Positions 20,990 to 32,543 are shown, counted from the stretch's first letter. The stretch: DNA of 64,000 nucleotides from Pomphorhynchus laevis (GCA_012934845.2 WNNJ02000935.1:1-64000), one strand, 5' to 3'. Notes: generated by a model from the letters alone, not told the origin. Numbers and translations: made by a program.

Positions 20990-21990
20990 GGAGAGCTAGA
21001 ACAACCATGAAATAAAGGGCACCACAGTTTTATGCCATCGCGTATAATAGGCACTGACATGCAACATTTTCAACGATTTCGTTGATGTGGATATTAAACA
21101 AAGTGGGACTAAGGATACAGCCTTGATGAACAAATTGAGTGAGATAAAACCATTAGGAAGAGACTCACCAACTCGCTCAGCAAAGAAACGTCTACTCAAG
21201 AAATCACGTATCCAGAGACAAACGTGCTTTGAGAATCTGTAATTTCCAAGTTTCCACAGTAAAATTGGGTGAACGACCCGATCAAAAGCTTTAGACAAAT
21301 CAATAAAGACGACATCAACCGGTACCCTCTGTTCGACAAAACCGGCCCAGCTTTCGCAAGCTAGTGCTAGATTAGTTGAAGTGGAGTGATATTTTCTAAA
21401 CCCATGGTGTTTATTAGACAAAATATTGAATTTGTCCAAATGAGAAGATGCATACGTCAGGATCAGTTTCTCCATCACCTTGCAAGCAATACACGTCAAA
21501 CTTATTGGCCGATAATTTTGAGGATTTACCTGATCCCCCTTTTTGAAAACTGGAATGACTAATGCTCTCTTCCACATATCGGGGATTATGATCTCTTCCA
21601 CATATCGGGGATTATTATGCAACTTTGCATAATAATATACTAGGAATACCATCAGGATCTGAACTATCATAGGGAAAATCGATTGCGAGTGAGACAAAAG
21701 TTCATGGCAAGGATATTGGCTATAGTAAGAGGATAAACCGATTTTCGCTTACCATCAACCAGACAGTTGATTGGCGACGATACTCTCTTACGGTTGCTAA
21801 GTAGTTGAAAAAGTATCTTTTGATCAACATGAGACAAGGAACATATGATAGCAATGAATTGATACTTCTTCTGACGTTTAAGAGAAGTCAATCTGTTGCG
21901 AATGGTAGTATAAAATTTGAAGGATCCGAGTCCACGCTTTAATAGTAGGAAAGCATGATCACGTTCTCTGACAGCTCGCTTCAACTCACT
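20990..21990 (-). pseudogene. CR1-like ORF2 linker and reverse transcriptase
   Basis: Visible on the minus strand are LKRAVRERDHAFLLLKR (linker), a DPDGIP segment in a second frame, WKRALVIPVFKKG, NYRPISLTCIACKVMEKLI, KHHGFRKYHSTSTNLA and DVVFIDLSKAFDRVVHP. The palm then decays before a readable YADD. A 26-bp direct duplication at about 21570-21622 (TCTTCCACATATCGGGGATT twice) adds residues before WKRALV, showing a local replication slip. Confidence 0.8.
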
Positions 21991-22181
21991 ATCATTTGTG
22001 TTTGGAGGATTGTGGTTTACGTGTTACGCAAGGGAAAAATGCGTGAAGTAGATTAATCAATGTTGTGCAGAGGAACGACCAGGCCACATGAACACCGACT
22101 GTTCTTGCTCAAGGCTATCTTACTAGGCTCAGCATTTCATTAATTGTATCGTAATCCGCATTCATAACACCAATCGTTTTT

Positions 22182-22930
22182 TTAATTGATCAGACCCGAA
22201 ATATGACAAGGTAGGATGATACGTAAAGTGCAGTGATCGTTGAAGCCTAATGGTGAACCGCAACCTAATGACCCAACGACAGAATCATTGGTACATAGGC
22301 ATAAATTTAGCAGGGAATACCGGATACGAGTATTACAATGGTCAAGCTGACAGAGTGTGAGCTCATTGAATACATCAAGTAAGGCTGATGATTCTTCATC
22401 ACACCCCTGGATCGCGGTATAAGAGACCCAATCGATATTTGGAGTGTTAAGATCTCCGCAGATTAAGGTATCCACATCGCCGGAACAGTGATGTTTCAAC
22501 GACTTGATGATGAGTGGTGTTTCTGATCGAGGATTACGATAAACAATACAAATGCGATAGACCTTACCTCGTTCCTCCGTCACTTCAATCCACAAAAGCT
22601 CATTTCCATAATCGTCAGAACACGACTCTATTACGTTATAAACAAGATTGTCGCGTATATAAGCAGCTACACCGCCACCTCTAGAGATTTTTCGATTACA
22701 GCGAACTATCGAATAACCGTAAATACCGACTTCAGAATATTACAATTTAACCAAGTTTCAGTGAAAAACAGCATGCCGAGATTTTCATGATGTACTATTG
22801 CTTTGATTTCATCTAACTTGTTAAACAAACTCAAAACATTTGAATAGAGTATGTAAAGGCCAGCTTTGGTAGATGTACAGGGAAACTTGTGGACATTTGA
22901 TTTTTGAGAATTCATACAATCGAACAACGA
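22182..22930 (-). pseudogene. CR1-like ORF2 endonuclease domain
   Basis: In order on the minus strand: LYILYSNVLSLFNKLDEIK, LFFTETWL, a glycine-rich GGGVAAYI block (another frame, near 22680), LLWIEV, IVYRNPRS, CGDLNTPNIDW and GFNDHCTLRI. These are the standard blocks of apurinic-type LINE endonucleases. The catalytic E (TETW), D (GDLN) and the NDH version of the final SDH are visible. At least two frame changes lie between the blocks. Confidence 0.8.
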
Positions 22931-23499
22931 GGATAAATTCGGATGATTGACCGTTAGTAGCGAGTTACAGAATTTAGTTGAGTTGGGAATGCATGCGACA
23001 CAGAGACGTTCGATATCCTGTAACGATAGTCTCGAGAGCTGCTGATAAAAAAATCGAGTGGAGACTGCGTTTCACAACCTGAAAATTTCGGATTATAAGA
23101 TTTTCTTCACCATTCATTCGACGCTCGACCATCTCACGTTTGGCGGTAAACAACTATTTTCTGTCCTCTAGAGATAAATCTTTTGAAAGACGAATACTCA
23201 AACCTCTTAGAAGATAACTGTTTCGTAGTATAAGTGAACTCATTACGGTGGAGGCAAGAACAAACCTCGAGTAAACGAGGTTGACTTTCTGATTCTTTTT
23301 TACCAAGGCGGAATAAATTTACTACACGCACATCCTTTCGAACTGTGGCAGAGCAGTTTTGCAAAACACATGAGAGGATTTATTTAACTGCATTGACATC
23401 ATGCTGAATACGTTAGTCATTGTTAACGGCAGATGACTCAATGAGGTTTGCAATAAGCACACATTGAGCCCTATTAGAGAGTGTGCGCAAAGAGGGTTA

Positions 23500-24010
23500 T
23501 AATTAGAAGTAACTTTCGCTATTAGGAGCGGTATTCTGTGACGAAGATGGCGAGATAAAAGTCAGTTGTAAATTTGGGCGGTGTGACGTAGAAACTGGTA
23601 GCTGAGCTAAATTTACAAAGGACCCAATACCACTTGGATTATCTGATGATGACGTAGAAATGCAATGAGGGGTAGAAATGTTAGGTGATTTATCTGATAC
23701 TACCAAAGAAATACTGGGTTGCAAATGGTCAATGGCAGTAACATCAGAAGATTGAACTGATTGATTGGGCAAAATTGAAGGATGTTTAGTAATACCTGTA
23801 GAAAATATGGTAGATTTGGCATTCTTAGAGGCAATCGAATGCGGAAGAATTGGGTCTTGAGGTTAAAACTTATTACAAGTCGAAGAGTCATGTGTGGACA
23901 TCTCTGTATTGCCAGATAGTTTCAATATATTTGTCTTGAGACTCTCTATTTCACTCTTCATCGTATTTATCATCTTAGCAGAACAGTAGCCACAGTAGAA
24001 TTCGTTGTCT
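23500..24010 (-). pseudogene. CR1-like ORF1 remnant
   Basis: The minus strand reads DNEFYCGYCSAKMINTMKSE, then a leucine-spaced helix ESLKTNILKL and a Ser/Pro/Asn-rich tail. The YCGYC pair looks like the last ligands of a PHD-type zinc finger and is followed by a short coiled coil. Both are known in ORF1 proteins of CR1/Rex/Perere LINEs. The first half of the finger is not readable. Confidence 0.45.
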
Positions 24011-24254
24011 GCAAGTTAAGATGCCCGGGATTCTAAAGTCCAAATACTTATCCCCGTTTGACAATCATTGTTTGAGCAAATGCCATGTTGTTCATATTTA
24101 TTGGAAACATCGCTAACATCAGTGTTGGACGCGACATGGTTGGAAACTTGAAACTTTTGTTTTTTTTTCGACCCATTTGTATATGGTCATTTGATTCGTG
24201 AACGTAGGTCGTAAATCGGTCCGTCCCATATTGGTTTCTTGTTGCCAAATGTGA

Positions 24255-24320
24255 AAACCCTCGTAAAAGTCAACTTTTATGAATAAATAACAGACAATAT
24301 ATCAGAATAATGATTACAAT
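24255..24320 (-). repeat. R-repeat fragment
   Basis: A short piece with AAAGTCAACTTTTATGAATA and ATCAGAATAATGATT, matching the middle of the R repeat on the minus strand. It is too short to place its ends. Confidence 0.45.
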
Positions 24321-24779
24321 TTGTAAGTTAAAAAAAGAAATATGTCCTGCTAATGTAGTCACAAAATCTTTCAGCTGTCATTTGAACACAGTTTTCGATT
24401 TTCAGATTACCATTAAGCAGATAGGTTATTCCATACCGTGCGCACCCTATCCGGTAAGCCTCTGCATACATCTCTGACGTGTCGGTTTGCCATGATATGA
24501 AATCAATGACCTCTGAGTGTTGATTTCTTGCGGATGGGGTAGATATCTGTCAAAGGTTGATCATGACGATTTTCGGCGCTCCCTGTCATTATCAAGTATG
24601 ACATTAAGGATCTTTGATGTAACACCCAGCAAGTTAATTCTTTCAAACGGTAAGCGTCTTATTGTGGGAACCAAATAGGTTGCTCTGCATATCACTTTTT
24701 CATTATTCGTTTGTTCAGTTTTTGATTGAGGATGCATGGCTTGTGATGCTTATAACACATGACTCGGTATCAACAATTC

Positions 24780-27352
24780 ATAAAGTGGTTTAAATGACGA
24801 AATGCTGACTGCAAATAGATCTCCGTAGCTAGAATTTGTAACACTTGATTTGGACTGCAGCAAAATTGGTATTCGTTTTTAGGTCATCTGTTATTATTAC
24901 ACCTAAGTCCTTGTAAGAGTTGACCACAATTATTTGCCTCCAGCTAACATCATAATTTACAATATGTCTCCTGCGTTCAATGTGATAATGTGCACATTTT
25001 TCTGGGTTTATAGTCAGATTCATTGCACCTGCCCAATGCTGCAGGTTCAATATTTCTAAATGTAGGATTGCACATCGTTGTCGTTATTGATGGCAAGAAA
25101 ATTTTAATATTATTTGCATATAGAAAACAGTAAGAAGCTATAAGCGGTATTACGCTATTGATGCATATATTAAAGAGCGCTGGGCTTAGGACTGAATTTT
25201 GTGGGACGCCATAGTGTAATTGAATGTTTGATTAAAGCAAGACTCCTATTTTAACCATAAATGACCGATTATATAGAAAGTCAAAGATCCAATGGAGTAT
25301 GCGAGTGTACGCTTCAATGCCATATAATTTACCGATAAGGATTGAATGGTCTACTCGATCAAACGCTCGAATTAAATCAAAAAAGACAATGCCGACTTCG
25401 TTTTTATCATCGATCGATTAGGCCTAGCTATACCTCACGGTGACTAAGTTTGTCAGTGGATCTTAGTTTACGGAAACCATGTTGTTGTATATAAATAATT
25501 CCCTTTCTGTTGATAAATGCCAACAATTCAGCAAGCACTATCCGCCCCAAGAGTTTGCAGGATATGAATGTAAGGCTGATTGAATGGTAGTTCGATAAGC
25601 GTGATTTATTTTCTTTCTTATAGATCGGGCAAACTTGCGGTTCTCCATATCAGGTAAAGTCGATGTATAAAACGAGGCAACAAATATGCGATGAAGAGAT
25701 GCACACACAGTGTAGCGAGTTCACGTAGGGCAGTTGACGGTATGTCGTTTGGGCTAGATGCATTCGTCTAGATTAGCTGATGTATTACTGCTTTCGAAAG
25801 GTCCGATTGTTACCTTCTTTCTTACGGACGACGGGTTCGCCATTGCAAATTCGTTTACAAATAAATCAGTAATCGATTTTTGCTCGCATACCAAGTTGTC
25901 CGCATTTTCCAATATACATTGCAGTTGGGCGTGTCTCGTTTCGCACTGTTTGGTTACAAACGAATAAAATCGCCTTGTGTCAGAGCGAATTTGGGAACAA
26001 AGATTATTCCGAAATATCCGGTGCTCATTACATTTATTGACGTCGCGTAGTTTCGAGCTTCTCTGTAAGCCTCGAAAGTGCCGTATCCAGTTCTGTTTTG
26101 CGAAATGCCAAGTTACGTTTTTTGATTGCCTGTCTTACAGAGTATACGAGCCACTTAGTTGCTTGCCTTGGTTTCGTATTTACGTTCATGGTAGGGGAAA
26201 TTATGTAAATTAGGTGTCAGAGCGTGTCTCGAAAGTCGTTTCATGCTTTGTTTACGCTTACAGAAAATGGATCTAGCCACTGATGAGTGACAAATATATA
26301 TTTACCACATATAGTGACCACATCTCTTGCCCAACTCTCCTGGCCCATCATCCACATCTGCATCAAACTCCGTCTTCTTGTAACTTTTCGTCTCATCGCT
26401 GTCGGCTCCCCATCGTTCATCAACCTTCCTTTCTTAGACGACACTCGCCCCACCTCGCTATCGCTGCGTTCCCGTCATACCCTCTTACTCCACGTTCCCA
26501 ATTACTCCAACAACTATGGTCTCCAATCCTTCCTCGTCGCCGCCTCACTCGCCTGGAATCAACTCCCTCTCGACGTTCGCCGCGCTCCCTCATTTATCAC
26601 ATTCAAACACCTCCTCCGTTCACACCTTCTCGACACATGATTTACATTTTTGTTTTGTTGTGGTCATGTAAGCGTGCGCTGGCACGCATTTGCCACGTTC
26701 AAATAAATCTTTTTTTAAAGTGCGGCAATAGTGCGTAGTCCGTTTTGTACACGTTGATTATTGAAGAGGTATTGCTGGATCCTTTAAGGTCTTTGGAAGG
26801 GTCAGTTCTATAATTAGTATGATATAATCGCTGGATTCTAAGGAAGGCCTATAGTGGAATATTTGACGTAACTTATGTTTTTTGACAGGCACAAGCCCAG
26901 AAGTGATGTGGATTCGTTTCTAATTCTTGTAAATTCATGTACGTGTTACATGAATACGTGTTCCAGAAGTAATTTTGACTCAATGCCACAGGTTTCCGTT
27001 TCGAATAATCGTTCCAACTTGCATAAGTCATGTTGAAGTCACTGCAGATTAACAACCCCTTCCTTTGCAAGTGACGGTTGTTCGAATTCATAATGTCGAT
27101 AGTTGATTATCAGAGAGAGCGATAGAACAAACCAACAATAAAATGCGAGCCCATTTTGGATTTAACTTTGATCCATAAGAATTCGTTCCTGTTTAAGTTA
27201 TCAACTGTTGATTATATAATTTCACAGTATAGTGCGTCGGAAACAAATATGGCCACACTTCCACCGCGTGAAGTTCTGTCTGGTATGTGAATACTTTACC
27301 TGAGTATTGCAATTTCGGTATCACTGATCGACGATGATACCAATGTTTCAGC
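24780..27352 (-). mobile_element. Second CR1/jockey-like LINE, split by an L2 insertion
   Basis: The minus strand gives endonuclease pieces at 27350-26873: SSSISDTEIAI, IPDRTSRGGSVAIFVSDAL, EFLWIKVKSK, IVGLFYRS and LLICSDFNMTYASW. After the L2 insert at 26.3-26.7 kb it continues with reverse transcriptase: VCPIYKKENKSRLSNYHSIS (25.63 kb), QQHGFRKLRS, FFDLIRAFDRVDHSILIGKL (25.38 kb), HYGVPQNSVLSPALFNICIN (25.2 kb), FLYANNIKIF where YADD is expected, and LTINPEKCAHYHIERRR (24.97 kb) with VNSYKDLGVII. The YADD aspartates read as asparagines, so the copy is catalytically dead as well as frameshifted. Confidence 0.75.
26310..26718 (+). mobile_element. L2-like 3' fragment, copy D, nested
   Basis: An open frame to 26640 encodes the ORF2 tail: LLVTFRLIAVGSPSFINLPF, WNQLPLDVRRAPSFITFKHL. 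It is very close to copy C (8.8-9.1 kb). The 3' UTR holds the perfect stem GCGTGC (26672-26677) with GCACGC (26682-26687) and ends AAATAAATC plus a T run. Minus-strand LINE sequence lies on both sides, so this is an insertion into that LINE. The 5' edge near 26310 is taken from where similarity to copy C begins. Confidence 0.85.
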
Positions 27353-27354
27353 CC

Positions 27355-27565
27355 CTATTCATCGACGTAATATAGCAGCGGGGCCAAACACGTGCTAACG
27401 ACGTATTTCCTCTGATGAAATTTGATTATCTAGTATCTTATTCTAATACAAAGTATATTATTTATTATCCATCCATAAAAATTTTCCGCTTATGATTTTA
27501 AATTTATTTTTAATATTATTGTGTTGATTTATATATTTTACTATTTTATTTTTGATATTTTTTGT
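27355..27565 (-). repeat. R repeat with Penelope-like C-terminal codons
   Basis: The minus strand contains the R core (CGCTGCTATATTACG near 27380) and, before it in that direction, a frame reading NIKNKFKIISGKFLWMD near 27530-27480. The same frame precedes R at 36.5 kb. This ties the repeat to the end of the Penelope-like coding region. Confidence 0.55.
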
Positions 27566-28925
27566 TTATTAAATAAAATTATTAGAGTTTAATGTCCATA
27601 TATCATTGATCCATCGAATCAAAGCTTAAAAATATTCAGATATAAATGGGGTGACATTACCTCTCATTGGAACAATTAGTTAAGTTTTTATATTCTGTCA
27701 TCAAGGTATTTTCGTTATTTATTTCATTTCAACTATTATTTGTAATCATATAGTATTATAAATAATATCGTACAGCAATATAATTATTGTTGTATAATAC
27801 AATTATTATCTTTGAAACTAAAATATTATTCGGTGTCATTTATAAAAGTGTTAGAAACAGTGGAATTTACGGTATTGAACTTTTAAGCTACAAAAGTGCT
27901 TTCTCAACTGATCAAAGGAGATAATGAATAGAAAATGCTTTTGATTGAGAAGTGAAAATGTTTAAAATCTTTTTAAAAATGATTCTATATACATTATTTA
28001 CGATGGCCGTTGCGATCAAATGATCGCTCGAAAGTCCAATAAAATTTAGATTTTCCAAGATTATACTTTTGTTATGGTAAATGACAACTTCTCAAATTGT
28101 GTCTTTTATCCTTAACGTTATATTTATTTTTAATTTTATAAAAAAGTTATTGAAATCGTGATCACTTATTAAACGAAAAGTGTTTTTCTTGTATAAAGTT
28201 GTTAATAATTATATAGCTCAATTTATAAAATTTGTATAATTTAATATAATTTATATAATTAATTTAACTAATTAATCTAGTAGTTATTTATAAAATTTAT
28301 TAATATAAGTTTATATAAGAAAGTTTCAAATTTAAGTTTTTCTATAAGAAAGCTTTAACTTTTATCAGATTGATCTAGCTTTTAAATTTTATGTAAACTT
28401 TAAACAGTGTATCTCGTCAACATCCCGAGAAAGAATCTGACATTCGTCGTCTTTTTTTGAATACGGTGTTGAGATAAGAGTGGATGATACTCTAATTTGA
28501 AAAATACTATCTGCTCTCGTAAGAAATGATGACTACACAGAGATATTTATCTTCTCTAAAATATAGAAGTGCTGCTCATTAGTCAGTGTCTGCCGGAGTT
28601 TGGTATACTAGATTATACAAGCATGATCAGAGTATTTTAACATAAATAAATTCACATACAACGTACGACCGAATTTTCATGTGACCGGTTTGTATTTTAT
28701 CAACAACAGTTCCGACTAGTTTTCTTCTCTGGCTGTTACTGATGAGTCAATGTGGCCCATATTCTTCCATTGAGTTTTGAGGTATTGGTATTAACGATCC
28801 ATGTTCAGGTTAATAAGAAGAATTCAACTACTCTCAACTAATATGCTTTCCCTATTTGAAAGGTTTTATGGTGCTGATGCACCCGCTAAACAGTAAGCTT
28901 GCATCCTTCGATTAAAATCTTAACA
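27566..28925. other. AT-rich intergenic, nothing recognised
   Basis: There is no supported gene or repeat. The sequence is strongly AT-rich up to about 28400 and more mixed after it. Confidence 0.4.
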
Positions 28926-28929
28926 TCAG

Positions 28930-29245
28930 TAATCACTACTATCCGATGCCTTATCACTTTTTGATGTCGAGAACTGTTGAAAACTTATCATCCAAAGGTG
29001 TATCGTCATGGCTGTCTGTGTATTCTAATACTCGCATTGATAACTCAGTATTTTGAAAAATACTGAGTGATATTCTAGCATACGCGTTAACGAAAGTATG
29101 TAATTGTGTGCGGACCGAACCAACTCCAAAGCCTGTGCATTAGATCATTGCTTTCAAAAAACACACTACTGATTATGACGCCCGTCTGGATATTTCGTGA
29201 TGTGGATTCTATGGAGATCATTTAGAGGGAGCTCTATTTGATATA
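28930..29245 (+). pseudogene. X-family fragment
   Basis: The plus strand reads LSSKGVSSWLSV (about 28990-29025), which matches the block just before the zinc-knuckle in X-type ORFs. It then reads ILSDILAYALTKVCNCVRTEP (29070-29130), followed by YDARLDIS (29175-29200) and a GALFDI end. Compared with the 5-kb copy, the knuckle and RHN segment is deleted. The deletion point carries a perfect 12-bp hairpin (29043-29068). The fragment ends where L2 copy E begins. Confidence 0.6.
29043..29068. repeat. Perfect 12-bp hairpin at a deletion point
   Basis: ACTCAGTATTTT at 29043-29054 and AAAATACTGAGT at 29057-29068 are exact reverse complements with a 2-nt spacer. They lie exactly where the X reading jumps across missing sequence. 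Confidence 0.8.
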
Positions 29246-29254
29246 AAGAAGAGA

Positions 29255-29900
29255 AATTTATTTTGAGTGGCAAATGCGTGCCAACTGCGCGCTTACAAGC
29301 CCATTAAGAATAAAGAAAATGATCAAATTGATAAAAATAATCCCGCAGACGAATTTTGAATATTATGAAGAAGTCGAGTGGATGTACGAAAGGAGCGAAT
29401 TCCAAGCATGAGGAGCAGCAACAAGAAAGGAACGGAGGCGGTAATTTGTCGAATAACTTGGAGTATAGATGAGAAGGGAATAAGATGATCTTAAGGATAA
29501 AAAGCTGGACGATATTCATCGAGATATGGAATATGTAAGTTTGAAAGGGAATTACGATGCAGTACACGATGAGTCAGCGAATCAAACGAAACTGGACACG
29601 ATTGCTAATTGTGAGAAGCCAGAAAAGATTAAAAATATATGAGATATGTAGTCAAAACGGCGGAGACGTAGGAGAACGCGAACTTCTGAGTTTGCAATAC
29701 GTTGGAGATGTTGAAGAGTAGTTTTGGAAGAGTTCGAGAACAGTGTAAGGCAATAATCGATTCGGGAAAATAATAGGGCGAATAAAAGGGAAATACAGGA
29801 GCAAAAATCGATCAATATTTGCGTGTTCAACGTTTTCGCACCGTCCAACCCATCGAGATCAACTTCATTTTCTTTCAAGGACGAAGAGTAACACAAAAGT
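29255..29900 (-). mobile_element. L2-like 3' fragment, copy E
   Basis: The minus-strand frame reads LFALLFSRIDYCLTLFSNSS, LQRIANSEVRVLLRLRRFDY and later tail codons, closely following copy A (LFSRLDYCLSLFSNSP). The 3' end is GGCACGCATTTGCCACTC near 29265. One arm of the terminal stem reads GCGCGC, leaving one mismatch. The fragment interrupts an X fragment on the plus strand. Confidence 0.75.
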
Positions 29901-30455
29901 TCAAAAAATCATGGACTAGTGTCGTCCATCGAGAAAGCTATTTATGCTCATTTTATATTTACATGTTTTGGTGGAACAGGAAGTCAACTCCACAAACTTG
30001 CGATACAAGACGATTCTCTGTATGTCATTGAATTGTCAAAGCTACGAGTAAGGATTTGACGGCAACTTGCTCAATGCATAACATTGTACATTAGTTGCCC
30101 GCGATTTGTTCAGCACTGTTCATTGAATCAATAATAAAAATTAGGCGTTGACATACGAACTGAAAACCGGTATCAATTTGTTTTTAAATAAAAACAAATT
30201 AAAAAAACTATACAAAAATGACTAGTCTTCGTTAAATATACGTGATCACAATTTCAATAATGAACTCTTATTCTAACGAGCTCTCTTTACAATAACATTT
30301 GATTACGACAAACTCTGACGACAACTAAATACAGCGAACGCTGGTACATTCGATACACTCTGATCTCTAGCTAGGACGTGATGTTAATAAACCACTGTTT
30401 CTAATGTAATGGGCAGAATACGGCCAGCAAGAGTTGGTTTGGTGTCTTTTGGTGT

Positions 30456-30494
30456 CTTACTATCAGGAAGGCATACTGTCTTCCTGATAGTAAG
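30456..30494. repeat. Perfect 15-bp hairpin
   Basis: CTTACTATCAGGAAG at 30456-30470 and its exact reverse complement at 30480-30494 are separated by 9 nt. No T-run follows, so it does not look like a terminator. Confidence 0.85.
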
Positions 30495-31243
30495 TGTTCT
30501 AATCGCGATCACATGTTTAATATTGTTTCATTTATTTCATCCTTAAGTTCTACATTTTTCGCATTTACCACCTATATTTATGATATTTACATCACTTCAT
30601 TTGAGTGCGTGTCTTTCGAATTTCGCGAAATTTTTTTACAAGAATACATGCGTATTTTGTGTTGACAACCGATTAAGTTCTATTAACATGCTATTTCAAA
30701 TCGGACTATCGCCGATTTGCGGAATGAACTAGTGAAACTTGAGATGCTCACCCAAAATAATGCTAGCAATATACCTTAACAGGTAACGATGCATCCTCGG
30801 CAAATCTGGAAACGTTTTCAATTCGTACACTTGCCAGTGTGGTTCGTCATTAGTTAATGTCCACTCGTTTAATGACTTCATGAGCGTAAAGCTAATAAAA
30901 TGTTGTGTTTGCAACATGAGAAAAAGAGACGTTCGGACCTGATAATTTCATAAGAAATTGTAGTCAGAAATTCGGTTTTAAGGGCTTCTCAGATCGATAC
31001 TTATGTCTGCATCTTCATGACAATCAAACCTGTAATGTCGTCTTATGCAGAGTCTGATACTTTCAATACTTTTTCACTTCCGTCACCTTCAATCAGTTCA
31101 TACTTTATTTAAAGTAAAGGATATTCCTGCTAACATCAGCACTTCATCTTCCGGCTAAGCCATTATTTGCACAGAACTGATAGAATAACCACCCAATCAT
31201 TAGTCGGAATTCGCTTGTAATAGATAGTTGAAGTACATTTCTT

Positions 31244-31283
31244 GATGACACGTTGAGTTCGTTCTTGAACTCAACGTGTCATC
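31244..31283. repeat. Perfect 17-bp hairpin
   Basis: GATGACACGTTGAGTTC at 31244-31260 and its exact reverse complement at 31267-31283 flank a 6-nt loop. A second weaker inverted repeat (AGTTACTC with GAGTAACT) follows at once, to about 31321. Confidence 0.85.
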
Positions 31284-31483
31284 TCGAACTTAGTTACTCT
31301 AACTACCCAGTTCGAGTAACTAATTCGACCACTAATTCACTAAAATTGTAAATTGGGTATCTTACTCTATGTATAATACTGTATATGAGAACATTGATCA
31401 ATGTGAGCTAATTGTTCAAATATGTAGCAAGATTTTGCAGTTGTGATAAGTTTGGCGATACTTTGCAGCCGCGTTATATACAA

Positions 31484-31731
31484 GATTATTGGTCTCTACC
31501 AACAAAAAATAAAGAATAATTCTTCAATTTACGTTTCGCCTTGCGGCTTCTTCTAAAATTGTATATTATTAATCTCTCAAACTTTCTTAAGCTTCTTTTT
31601 TCAAACTTTTTCAAACTTGTTTTCACTTAAAAAAGTTTGAGAGATTAATAACATACAATTTTTGAAGAAGTCGCAAGGCAAAACGTAAATTAAAGAATTA
31701 TTCTTTTTTTTGTTGGTAGGGACCAATAATC
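31484..31731. mobile_element. 248-bp foldback element with about 100-bp arms
   Basis: The left arm at 31484-31584 begins GATTATTGGTCTCTACCAAC. The right arm at 31631-31731 is its near-exact complement, and the central spacer is about 46 nt. In each arm, read outward from the centre, a GAAGA box is followed by a short stem with GCAA loop and then GAAAC (left) or AAAAC (right). The stem is GCC/GGC in one arm and GTC/GGC in the other, so pairing is kept by a G-U wobble. There is no coding capacity and no clear target-site duplication. Confidence 0.85.
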
Positions 31732-31761
31732 ATATTATATATTATTATATAACCAATAATC

Positions 31762-32543
31762 ATATTTCGAATATATTTTGGTCATAGCGTGATCCAAACC
31801 GGAAATAGCTTATTGATTTTAATTTATACTAATTAATTTTAATTTATATTTATAATAACGTCATTAATTTTTCACATAAGATACTTTATTATCAACATAC
31901 AAAGAATTGGTTACCCTTAAATGGGTCCTTACATTGTAAATTATATTTAAAATGCAATGTTCACGTTGGAATTGAGACGGCTGTTTGTATCAAGTGGCCT
32001 AAGGAATTAGGGTTATCAGTAACCCCGATGAGCAACGGTCTAGCTAACGTCGATATCGTAGCCATTACGCACATTGACACAGCTTTTGCCAATTTTATTT
32101 CAATCATTGAGCGCATTGAGTTGACAATGTCGTTGTATAGTGAATGTTCTTTGTCGACTTTTAGCTTAGAGATACGTTTAGTAATGACTGTGCGCCCTGC
32201 CCAAGTCCCCCATTTGACGCAAGGACCACAGGGAAGAAACCTGCTCTTTCAAATCAAGCTACGCGTTCACCGTATTTGGCGACCTTCCTCGATTCGTGGT
32301 AGCGGAACGGGCTCTCCACAGAGCTGACGGAGTAGGACGGAGCCGAATGGCTGAAAATGCAAATGTCAAGTATTGACCGCTCTGTCCCCTCTCCGTATAA
32401 GCCGTAGCATTCAATATCAGCTCTTGCATTCTGGTCTCGAATATATTTTGGTCATAGCGTGATCCCAACCGGAAATAGCTTATAAATTGATTTTAATTTA
32501 TACTAATTAATTTTAATTTTTATTTATAATAACGTCATTAATT
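31762..32543. repeat. Direct repeats flanking an X fragment
   Basis: The stretch 31764-31878 is repeated at 32431-32543 in the same orientation, including GAATATATTTTGGTCATAGC and CCGGAAATAGCTTA. Between them lies the X-family piece of 32000-32428. The arrangement superficially resembles terminal repeats. The sister copy at 44.6 kb lacks the first 67 bp of the right repeat, so a local duplication is more likely than a terminal repeat. Confidence 0.6.
32000..32450 (-). pseudogene. X-family C-terminal fragment, copy at 32 kb
   Basis: One minus-strand frame reads VESPFRYHESRKVAKYGERV, then FERAGFFPVVLASNGGLGQG and AQSLLNVSLS. This is the KYxxRV-to-GG end of the X nuclease-like domain, preceded by a diverged IDVxIFN segment. 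A second, inverted copy lies at 44690-44990 with only scattered differences. The plus-strand 99-codon frame over the same bases is a shadow. Confidence 0.6.

Larger units (their letters stand above)
20166..24010 (-). mobile_element. CR1-like LINE, nearly full order, multiply broken
   Basis: All parts of one element are present on the minus strand: an ORF1 C-terminal part (24010-23500), endonuclease (22930-22182), linker (21984-21667), reverse transcriptase (21700-20990) and C-terminal tail (20830-20244). A GATCCTTCC-type 3' UTR runs toward 20166. Five or more frameshifts or stops separate the parts. The next LINE upstream on the same strand is unrelated. R repeats flank the 3' end. Confidence 0.8.
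29901..31483. other. Intergenic; two long perfect hairpins
   Basis: There is no supported gene. Two notable inverted repeats are listed separately at 30456-30494 and 31244-31283. The base composition is less AT-rich than in the R clusters. Confidence 0.45.

Noticed and set aside
30480-30494. Hairpin as a transcription terminator
   Set aside because: There is no adjacent gene, no following T-run, and the context is eukaryotic.
32028-32327. 99-codon open frame on the plus strand, similar to a minus-strand frame at 44790-44990
   Set aside because: It is the antisense shadow of the X-family fragment. The similarity reflects DNA duplication, not coding constraint.
31762-32543. Long terminal repeats of an LTR-type element
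   Set aside because: The direct repeats are only about 113 bp and AT-rich, the inside is an X-family fragment, and the sister copy at 44.6 kb lacks part of one repeat. I saw no capsid, protease or integrase sequence anywhere in the window.
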